Assembly (NCBI GenBank): GCA_027314705.1
Contig: DAHVAJ010000019.1
Span: 1 to 33,915 of the forward strand
Reading direction: 5' to 3'
DNA from: Acidimicrobiaceae bacterium
Lineage (GTDB): Bacteria; Actinomycetota; Acidimicrobiia; Acidimicrobiales; RAAP-2
Length of the DNA stretch: 33,915 bases
Part shown: piece after piece, positions 28,397 to 33,915 of the stretch
Layout of the letters: each line of letters opens with the position of its first letter
Position numbering within the stretch: position 1 is the first letter of the stretch
Notes under the pieces: generated by a model
Told to the model about the DNA's origin: nothing
The model's database searches: none
Seen by the model: the letters and a program-made list of their open reading frames with translations, nothing else
Program-made: the position numbers and the translations under genes

Positions 28397-29808
28397 GGCG
28401 CCCCGGGCCCCCCGGGGCCCCCTGGGTGCACGCGGCCAAGGTGGCTTCGGCAGCCACGGCCATCGTGGCCGGGGTCGCCCTGCTGGCCGCCGTCCTCATC
28501 AACGCGGCCATCGTGCACCGACTGGTGGCCGACGTGGACGGCCGCCTGTCCGAGCGGCTCACCTTCGTCACCCACGCACCCGAGGTGCTGGACCCGCCGG
28601 CCGCCGGCATCCACCTCCCCCGGGCGAGCGAGGGAGACGTCGACGACGCACCCACCTTCATCTGGCAGGTCAGCCCCTCGGGAGCGGTCACGCCGCTCAG
28701 CGCCGCCGCCCCGACCCTCCCGGCCCACGCCTGGCAGGCAGGGCCGGCCACCCTGACGGTGGCCGGCAGCGACTTCCGGCTGGCCGCGACGCGGGTGCGC
28801 GGCAGTTGGGTGGTGGCCGGGGAGAGCATCGCCCGCATCGGGCAGGCCCGAGACGACCTCATCCTGGTCGAGCTGGTGCTGGGCGCCCTCCTGATCGTCG
28901 TCACCTTCACCGGGTCCTTCCTGGTCGGGCTGCGGGCGTCCGCGCCCATCGAGCAGATCCGGCGGCGCCAGGCCGAGTTCACCGCCGATGCCAGCCACGA
29001 GCTGCGCACGCCGCTGAGCGTCATCGAGGCCGAGGTCGACCTGGCCCTCACCCGCCCCCGGCCCGAGGGCGAGTACCGGGCGACCCTGCGGCGGATCTCC
29101 TCGGAGAGCGGCCGGCTCCGTTCCATCGTGGAGGACCTGCTGTGGTTGGCCAGGGAGGACGGTCGCCCGCCCGACACCGAGCGGCCCGGGACCGTCGACC
29201 TCGACGAGGTGGCCGAGGCGTGCACCAGCCGGTTCGTGGCCGTGGCCGACACCGCCGGCGTCACCCTCACCACCCGGCTGAGCCCCACCGACACCGCCTG
29301 GGTGCGGGGCGACGCCGAGGGGATGGACCGGCTGCTCGGCGTGCTGGTGGACAACGCCTGCCGCCACGCCGGTCGGGGCGGCTCGGTCGGGGTGCAGGTG
29401 GCGGTCACCGGCGGCCGGGTGGTGCTGACCGTGGACGACTCGGGCCCGGGCATCCCCGAGGACCACCGCGACCTGGTGTTCGACCGGTTCCACCGGGCCG
29501 ACGACTCCCCGGGCGGCAGCGGGCTGGGCCTGGCCATCGCCGACGCCGTCGTGCGGGCCAGCTCGGGCACGTGGGCCGTGGGCCGCTCCCCGCAGGGGGG
29601 CGCCCGCTTCTCGGTGGCCTGGCGGCAGGCCGGGGCGCCGGGGCCGCCACCCCGGCCCGAGGGGGGCACCCGGACCTCGGACCGGGAGCCGGACCGGGAG
29701 GCGGACCGGGAGGCGGACCGGGAGGCGGACTGGGAGCCCCGGGGGCGGCCGACGGATGCGGCCAGCCCCACCAACGGGAGCCCGGCCCACCACGACTCAC
29801 CGCTGTGA
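28393..29808 (+). CDS. Sensor histidine kinase
   Basis: A 471-residue membrane kinase. Hydrophobic segments at about 17-40 and 156-180 flank an extracytoplasmic sensor region of about 115 residues with no recognised domain. HisKA has H202 in DASHELRTPLSVI. HATPase has N321 (VDNACRHA), DDSGPGIP, FDRFHRADD and GGSGLGLAIADAVV. The linker between the second helix and the H-box is only about 20 residues, so a full HAMP domain is missing. The C-terminal 60 residues are a disordered charged tail with a DREA repeat. Start is the GTG in GTGA overlap with the regulator. Confidence 0.92.
   Translation: MRRPGPPGAPWVHAAKVASAATAIVAGVALLAAVLINAAIVHRLVADVDGRLSERLTFVTHAPEVLDPPAAGIHLPRASEGDVDDAPTFIWQVSPSGAVTPLSAAAPTLPAHAWQAGPATLTVAGSDFRLAATRVRGSWVVAGESIARIGQARDDLILVELVLGALLIVVTFTGSFLVGLRASAPIEQIRRRQAEFTADASHELRTPLSVIEAEVDLALTRPRPEGEYRATLRRISSESGRLRSIVEDLLWLAREDGRPPDTERPGTVDLDEVAEACTSRFVAVADTAGVTLTTRLSPTDTAWVRGDAEGMDRLLGVLVDNACRHAGRGGSVGVQVAVTGGRVVLTVDDSGPGIPEDHRDLVFDRFHRADDSPGGSGLGLAIADAVVRASSGTWAVGRSPQGGARFSVAWRQAGAPGPPPRPEGGTRTSDREPDREADREADREADWEPRGRPTDAASPTNGSPAHHDSPL
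29680..29739 (+). repeat. Five 12-base tandem repeats in the 3' end of the kinase gene
   Basis: Units begin at 29680, 29692, 29704, 29716 and 29728. The pattern is gaccgggaggcg, identical in units 2-4 and with small changes in units 1 and 5. They encode DREP, DREA, DREA, DREA and DWEP. The 12-base unit keeps the frame. Confidence 0.88.
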
Positions 29809-29820
29809 CCAGGGAGGATT

Positions 29821-29842
29821 CTTCCCTTTTTCTTACCTTCCC
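29821..29842 (+). promoter_or_regulatory. Direct-repeat operator, CTTCCCTT / CTTACCTT at 11-base spacing
   Basis: Two 11-base units, CTTCCCTTTTT (29821-29831) and CTTACCTTCCC (29832-29842), share CTTmCCTT at the same phase. A TTCATC stretch follows. The pair lies just upstream of where the -35 of the next promoter would be. This layout is that of OmpR/PhoB-family activator sites. The tract is pyrimidine-rich and unusually low in GC for the window. Confidence 0.6.
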
Positions 29843-29868
29843 TTCATCTCCGTGTCAGGCTTCCTCCG

Positions 29869-29881
29869 TACCCTGACCACC
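29869..29881 (+). promoter_or_regulatory. Leaderless -10 element of the redox operon, TACCCT
   Basis: TACCCT (29869-29874) plus seven bases leads to the ATG at 29882. No good -35 is present, which fits activator-dependent initiation from the repeats at 29821-29842. Confidence 0.55.
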
Positions 29882-30241
29882 ATGACCGCGCCAGGGCGCC
29901 ACTACGGACCGATCGGCCGGGCCGATCCGGCCCGGCAGGCCCGCCTCCAGCGCGACGACGCCGTCGAGCGCGTCTGGTCGATCACCAAGGGCGTGGCCGT
30001 AGGCTCGACCGCCGCCGTCGCCGGGCTCGTCCTGTACCTGAGCCAGGCCCTCCCCGGGCACTCCACCACCCCGTCGTCGACCACGGGTGCCGCAGGCACC
30101 GGGGCCGTGCCCGCCCCGTCGGGCACCGGCGCGAGCTCCCCGGTCGGCGCCTCCGGCCAGAGCGCAGGCGGTGTCGCCTCGCCGTCCTTCACCCCGGCCC
30201 CCTCGCAGCAACAGGTGCCGGTGGTCAGCGGATCCAGTTGA
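29882..30241 (+). CDS. Small single-span membrane protein with Ser/Thr/Pro/Gly-rich tail
   Basis: A 119-residue protein. Residues 1-35 are polar and positively charged, one hydrophobic helix lies at about 36-54 (GVAVGSTAAVAGLVLYLSQA), and the remaining 60 residues are low-complexity Ser, Thr, Gly, Ala and Pro, probably outside the cell. No family is recognised. It is the first gene of the operon that includes apbE and the di-haem protein, so it may be an assembly or anchoring factor. The end overlaps the apbE start in TTGA. Confidence 0.7.
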   Translation: MTAPGRHYGPIGRADPARQARLQRDDAVERVWSITKGVAVGSTAAVAGLVLYLSQALPGHSTTPSSTTGAAGTGAVPAPSGTGASSPVGASGQSAGGVASPSFTPAPSQQQVPVVSGSS

Positions 30242-31212
30242 GCGGGACGCCCACCACCACCGCCCGGCCGTTCCGCACCGCAGTCCACCGCACGGTCCGG
30301 TGGTCGACGCGCATCGAGGTGGTGGTGACCGACCCGGCACTGGTGGTGGCCGCCGCCGAGCTGGTCGACCGCGAGCTCGACCGCGTCGAGGCGGTGGCCA
30401 GCCGGTTCCGGGCCGACTCCGAGCTCAGCCGGGTGGCCCGGGCCGCCGACGGCACGACGGCGATGCGCATCTCGGCGGACCTGGCCGAGGCCGTGGCCGT
30501 CGGCCTGCGGGCCGCCGAGGTGACCGCCGGGGCGGTCGATCCGACGGTGGGGGCGGCGCTCTGCCGCCTCGGCTACGACCGTGACTTCGCCGACGTGGCC
30601 GCCGGCGTCGACGGGTCACTGCCCGACCCCGCGCCGGTGCCGGGCTGGCGCTCGGTCCGCCTCGACCCGACGGTGCCCTCGCTGGTGCTGCCGGCCGGGG
30701 TGGTCCTGGACCTCGGGGCCACGGCCAAGGCCTGGGCCGCCGACCGGGCGGCGGCGGCCGTGGCCGGACGGCTCGGCTGCGGCGTGCTCGTGTCCCTCGG
30801 CGGCGACCTCGCGGTGCGCGGGGCGCCCGACGGCACCTTCTCGGTGGGCGTCGCCGACGTGTGCGGCGACCCCGGCGCGCCCGTGGCCGTCCGCGTGGGC
30901 CAGGGCGGCCTGGCCACCTCCGGGATCGGCAACCGGCACTGGACGCTCGGGGGCCGTCCCGTCCACCACCTGGTGGACCCGGCGACCGGACTGCCGGTGG
31001 ACTCGCCGTGGCGCACGGCCACGGTGGCCGCCGCCTCGTGCGTCGACGCCAACACCGCCTCCACGGCGGCCATGGTGCTGGGCGAGGACGCCCCGGCCTG
31101 GTTGGCCGACCGGGCCCTCCCGTCCCGCCTGGTGGCCACCGACGGCACGGTGACGACGGTGGCCGGGTGGCCCGACGACGTTCCGCTGCCGGCCGGGAAG
31201 GTGGCCCGGTGA
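30238..31212 (+). CDS. apbE: FAD:protein FMN transferase, ApbE family
   Basis: A 324-residue ApbE-type enzyme that links FMN from FAD to a Thr or Ser of a target protein, normally an extracytoplasmic redox protein. Motifs are SRFRADSELSRV at 55-66, DLGATAKAWAADRA at about 158-171, SLGGDLAVRG, HHLVDPATGLPV at 243-254 and the metal/FAD motif VDANTASTAAMVLG. I find no signal peptide or lipobox, unlike secreted ApbE, so it may act before export of its substrate. The likely start is TTG in the TTGA overlap with the upstream gene; no better start is near. No FMN_bind protein is in the window, so its target is uncertain. GTGA overlap with the next gene. Confidence 0.88.
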   Translation: MSGTPTTTARPFRTAVHRTVRWSTRIEVVVTDPALVVAAAELVDRELDRVEAVASRFRADSELSRVARAADGTTAMRISADLAEAVAVGLRAAEVTAGAVDPTVGAALCRLGYDRDFADVAAGVDGSLPDPAPVPGWRSVRLDPTVPSLVLPAGVVLDLGATAKAWAADRAAAAVAGRLGCGVLVSLGGDLAVRGAPDGTFSVGVADVCGDPGAPVAVRVGQGGLATSGIGNRHWTLGGRPVHHLVDPATGLPVDSPWRTATVAAASCVDANTASTAAMVLGEDAPAWLADRALPSRLVATDGTVTTVAGWPDDVPLPAGKVAR

Positions 31213-32351
31213 CCGCCGCCGTGGGCTACGGGAGCACGGCGCTCTGGTACCTGACGCGGGCCTCGGGCCTCGTCTCCCTCGTGCTGCTCACGGCCACCGT
31301 CGTCCTCGGCGTGGTGGCCTCGGTGGGGTGGACCACCGAGCGCTGGCCGAGATTCCTCTCCCAGGACGTCCACCGCAACCTCTCCCTCTTCGGCCTGGCC
31401 TTCGTGGGCGTCCACATCGTCTCGACCGTGGCCGACGGGTTCGTGCCCATCACCTTCGTGGGCGCCGTCGTGCCCCTGGCGTCGCCGTACCGGCCCCTGT
31501 GGATCGGCCTGGGGGCGCTCGCCTTCGACCTCCTCCTCGCCGTCCTCGTGACGAGCGCCCTGCGCCGGCGCATCGGGTACGCCTCGTGGCGGTTCGTCCA
31601 CTCGCTGGCCTACCTGTGCTGGCCGGTGGCACTCGTCCACGGCCTGGGCAGCGGGACCGACACCCCCCTCGCCGTCGTGCTGCTGATCAACCTGGCCTGC
31701 ATCGGTGCCGTCCTCGGTGCGGTGGGCTGGCGGCTCGTCGCCGGGCGCACGTTCCCGCCCCTCCGTCGGGCCCTCGCCGCCGCCGGGGCCGCAGCCGCCA
31801 CCGTGGGCATCGTCGCCTTCACCGCCCTCGGACCCCTGCGGCCGGGATGGGCGCACCGGTCCGGCACCTCGCCGGCCATCCTCTCCGCCCTGGCCAAGCG
31901 GTTCGCCGGGGCCTCGGCCACCCCCGCCGCCGCGGCCGGCGGCGCCTCGGGCACCCCGGGCCCGGCCGCCGGGACGGGCGGGACCCCGGCCGTGCCCTTC
32001 ACCGACAACCTCACGGGGACCCAGACCCAGACCGCACCGGACGCCCAGGGCAACGTCCAGGTCACGCTGTCCATGCACCTGAGCGACGCCGGCAGCACGC
32101 CGCTCACCGTGGTCCTCTCGGGCACGGCCGTCCCCGGCGGCGGGGTGGCCATGTCGTCCGGCTCGGTGACCTTCGGCTCCCTCCAGGGCACGGTGACCTC
32201 CCTCTCGGGGGGCACGATCCAGATCACCCTGGCCACCGCCTCGGCCGAGGCGCTCGTCGTCCAGCTCCAGGTCGACCAGACCACGGGCGCCCTCTCGGGC
32301 ACGGTGTCCGGCTCCACCGGCGGCGGGACCGGCGGCGGGACCGGCCAGTGA
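31209..32351 (+). CDS. Ferric-reductase-like di-haem membrane protein with beta-rich C-terminal domain
   Basis: A 380-residue protein. About six hydrophobic segments (10-40, 54-74, 78-92, 97-117, 131-146, 153-172) form a ferric-reductase-like haem domain. Two His pairs, H55/H69 and H131/H144, are spaced as bis-His ligands for two b haems. There is no FAD- or NAD-binding domain; that role may be met by the next gene. After a seventh segment (about 185-204) and an Ala/Gly/Pro linker, residues 255-380 form a Thr/Ser/Gly-rich, beta-strand-like domain outside the membrane, ending in a GGGTGGGTG tail. I do not recognise this domain. A DNLTGTQTQT stretch near its start resembles, weakly, a flavinylation site. 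GTGA overlaps on both sides. Confidence 0.8.
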   Translation: MTAAVGYGSTALWYLTRASGLVSLVLLTATVVLGVVASVGWTTERWPRFLSQDVHRNLSLFGLAFVGVHIVSTVADGFVPITFVGAVVPLASPYRPLWIGLGALAFDLLLAVLVTSALRRRIGYASWRFVHSLAYLCWPVALVHGLGSGTDTPLAVVLLINLACIGAVLGAVGWRLVAGRTFPPLRRALAAAGAAAATVGIVAFTALGPLRPGWAHRSGTSPAILSALAKRFAGASATPAAAAGGASGTPGPAAGTGGTPAVPFTDNLTGTQTQTAPDAQGNVQVTLSMHLSDAGSTPLTVVLSGTAVPGGGVAMSSGSVTFGSLQGTVTSLSGGTIQITLATASAEALVVQLQVDQTTGALSGTVSGSTGGGTGGGTGQ

Positions 32352-33643
32352 CCGGACCCGCGGGACCCACCGGACCCGCCCGCCTCCTGGCCGGCATCGG
32401 GGTCGGCCACCCGGTCGGCCTCGGCGACCACCTCCAGCAGTGGGGACGCCTGCCCCCGATGCGGCCCGACCACCTGCTCGACGAAGTGGACCGCAGCGGC
32501 CTGCGCGGCCACGGCGGGGCGTGGTTCCCGGTGGGCGCCAAGTGGGCGGCCGTGCGGGCCGCCGGCCTCCGCAGCCCGGTGGTGGTGGCCAACGGCGCCG
32601 AGGGCGAGCCGGCCAGCGGCAAGGACCGCCTCCTGCTCGAGCGCTTCCCCCACCTCGTCCTCGACGGGGCGGCGGCCGCGGCGGCCGCGCTGCGGGCCCG
32701 CCGGGTCGTCGTCCACGTGGGCGCCGCGGCCGTCGCCGGCGTCCAGGCCGCACTCGGCGAGCGCGACCGCCGGGGGGTCGACCCCTGCCCGGTCGAGATC
32801 GTGGTGGCCCCGGACCGCTTCATCGCCGGACAGGAGTCCGCCGTGGTCAACACCATCGTGGGCCGCACGCCGGGGATCCCCTCCTTCACAGGGCTGCGCC
32901 CCGTGCGCGAGCAGGGGGTGGGCGGGCGGCCGACGCTCGTCCAGAACGTGGAGACCCTGGCCCACGTGGCGCTCATCGCCCGCTTCGGGGCCGAATGGTT
33001 CCGGTCGGTGGGGACCCCGGAGGCCCCGGGCACGCTGCTGCTGACCGTCACCGGGCACTGGGACACCCCGCGCATCGTCGAGGCGCCCCTCGGCGCGCCC
33101 CTCGGGGCGGTGCTCGGCATCGGGCCGGCCGACGCCCGGGGCATCCAGGGCGTGCTCCTCGGCGGCTACGGCGGCGGCTGGCTGCCCGCGGGCCCCGCCC
33201 TCAACCTTCCGCTCACCGAGGAGTCGGCCCGGGCCCTCGGCTCCTCGCTCGGGCCCGGGGTCGTCGTCGTCCTGCCCGACGGGATCTGCCCGTGGGCCGA
33301 GGTGGCCCGCGTCGTCCGCTACCTGGAGGGCGAGAGCGCCGGGCAGTGCGGCCCCTGCGTCAACGGCCTCGACACCTTGGCCACCACCGTCGAGCACCTG
33401 GCCTGGCGGCCACGGACCCTGCGGGGCGGGGTCGCCGGCCTGCCCACCCTCTGCGGGCTGATCGAGGGTCGGGGCGCCTGCCACCACCCGGACGGGGTGG
33501 CCCGCTTCGTCCGGAGCGCCCTCGGCGTCTTCGGCGAGCACGCCGAGCTCCACCTCCGGCGCGGCCCCTGCAGCGACGCGTACGCCCCGGTCCTCCCGGT
33601 TCCCCGGGCGGCGCCCCCGGCCCTGGCCCGGTCGCTCCCGTGA
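32348..33643 (+). CDS. NuoF-like flavoprotein (NADH-ubiquinone oxidoreductase 51 kDa family)
   Basis: A 431-residue cytoplasmic protein of the NuoF/Nqo1 type. FMN-binding GHGGAWFPVGAKW at 54-66 and NAD(P)H/FMN-binding NGAEGEPASGKDR at 82-94 are clear. An SLBB-like region spans about 225-280, with LGGYGGGWLP. The C-terminal Fe-S region reads GESAGQCGPC: the first NuoF cluster Cys is Ala (A331), while C334, C337 and C369 remain and C378 could compensate. The usual NuoE partner is absent. With the adjacent ferredoxin it probably moves electrons from NAD(P)H to the di-haem membrane protein. GTGA overlaps on both sides. Confidence 0.87.
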   Translation: MTGPAGPTGPARLLAGIGVGHPVGLGDHLQQWGRLPPMRPDHLLDEVDRSGLRGHGGAWFPVGAKWAAVRAAGLRSPVVVANGAEGEPASGKDRLLLERFPHLVLDGAAAAAAALRARRVVVHVGAAAVAGVQAALGERDRRGVDPCPVEIVVAPDRFIAGQESAVVNTIVGRTPGIPSFTGLRPVREQGVGGRPTLVQNVETLAHVALIARFGAEWFRSVGTPEAPGTLLLTVTGHWDTPRIVEAPLGAPLGAVLGIGPADARGIQGVLLGGYGGGWLPAGPALNLPLTEESARALGSSLGPGVVVVLPDGICPWAEVARVVRYLEGESAGQCGPCVNGLDTLATTVEHLAWRPRTLRGGVAGLPTLCGLIEGRGACHHPDGVARFVRSALGVFGEHAELHLRRGPCSDAYAPVLPVPRAAPPALARSLP

Positions 33644-33852
33644 GCCGGCGCTACCGCCTCATCATCGACCCGATCGCCTGCGACGGCCACGGCGTGTGCG
33701 CCGAGCTGCTCCCGGAGCGGGTCACCCTCGACCCCTGGGGCTTCCCGGCCGTCGAACCGGGCGACCTCCCGCCCGGGCTCGTCAGCCACGCCGAACGGGC
33801 GGTGGTCGGCTGCCCCCGCCTCGCCCTCCATCTCGTCCGCTCCGATCCCTGA
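33640..33852 (+). CDS. Single-cluster ferredoxin, CxxHxxC type
   Basis: A 70-residue ferredoxin. The cluster motif is C14-x2-H17-x2-C20 and later C58-P. A His replaces the second Cys of a classical [4Fe-4S] set, as in many actinobacterial [3Fe-4S] ferredoxins, some of which serve cytochromes P450. Here no P450 is near. It is the last gene of the redox operon and likely exchanges electrons with the NuoF-like protein. The GTG start lies in the GTGA overlap. A hairpin follows the stop. The cluster could be [3Fe-4S] or a His-ligated [4Fe-4S]. Confidence 0.9.
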   Translation: MSRRYRLIIDPIACDGHGVCAELLPERVTLDPWGFPAVEPGDLPPGLVSHAERAVVGCPRLALHLVRSDP

Positions 33853-33857
33853 GGCTG

Positions 33858-33896
33858 CGGGCCCCCGGCCGCCTCCGTGGTCGGCCGCCGGGCCCG
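33858..33896 (+). terminator. Imperfect GC-rich hairpin after the redox operon
   Basis: CGGGCCC (33858-33864) pairs with GGGCCCG (33890-33896), and CGGCCG (33866-33871) pairs with CGGCCG (33882-33887). Small bulges and a ten-base loop remain. It lies six bases after the ferredoxin stop, with no T-tract. Confidence 0.5.
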
Positions 33897-33898
33897 TC

Positions 33899-33913
33899 TA
33901 GGGTGGCGGCATG
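33899..33913 (+). promoter_or_regulatory. Leaderless -10 element and start codon of a gene cut off by the window edge
   Basis: TAGGGT (33899-33904) plus six bases leads to ATG at 33911-33913, two bases before the end. The same layout as other leaderless starts here suggests that a new gene begins. Its product cannot be read. Confidence 0.45.
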
Positions 33914-33915
33914 AC

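Noticed and set aside
30135-30241. SGTGAS stretch in the small membrane protein as a flavinylation site
   Set aside because: It lacks the Asp and the SGAT core and lies in low-complexity sequence; only worth testing, not calling.

Overview
The window is very GC-rich DNA, with third codon positions almost always G or C, many GTG starts and few Shine-Dalgarno sequences. It looks like a chromosomal segment of a high-GC actinobacterium. The gene order wecA - atpI-like - atpBEFHAGDC with murA nearby, the AtpE sequence, the long AtpH and the thiolase-like protein type 1 all resemble Actinobacteria such as mycobacteria. A deep lineage such as Acidimicrobiia is my guess, not something the sequence proves. 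I see no tRNA, rRNA, CRISPR array, insertion sequence or prophage.

Layout. 1-428 (-): a truncated membrane protein. 627-1619 (+): galT. 1672-7419 (-): treS, meaB, murA and an acyl-CoA mutase large subunit whose specificity residues match isobutyryl-CoA mutase. 7507-8499 (+): glpX, converging on the ATP synthase operon. 8532-19929 (-): one long co-directional run that reads rpiB, glyA, wecA, atpZ-like, atpI-like, atpB, E, F, H, A, G, D, C. 19989-21581 (+): a thiolase-like protein with the catalytic residues replaced. 21632-23913 (-): a flippase-like membrane protein and a serine hydrolase of the beta-lactamase fold. 24044-26540 (+): greA, leuC and leuD, joined by 4-base overlaps. 26541-27003: a gap with no gene that I can support.

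27017-33852 (+): a redox cluster. It has a haem-binding type membrane protein, an OmpR-family response regulator and its histidine kinase, a small single-span protein, an ApbE flavin transferase, a ferric-reductase-type di-haem membrane protein with a novel-looking beta-rich tail, a NuoF-like flavoprotein and a CxxHxxC ferredoxin. The last five genes form a tight operon. Its promoter has two 11-base-phased CTTmCCTT half-sites just upstream, which suggests control by the neighbouring regulator. The implied route is NAD(P)H to NuoF-like protein to ferredoxin to membrane haems to an extracytoplasmic acceptor. No recognisable FMN_bind protein is present as a target for ApbE. This cluster is the best candidate for a poorly described system in the window.

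Regulation. Most genes that head a transcription unit have a (T/C)AnnnT hexamer 6-9 bases before the start codon and no ribosome-binding site, which points to widespread leaderless transcription. Downstream genes mostly begin in GTGA, ATGA or TTGA overlaps, so translation is probably coupled. Convergent gene pairs are separated by GC-rich hairpins.
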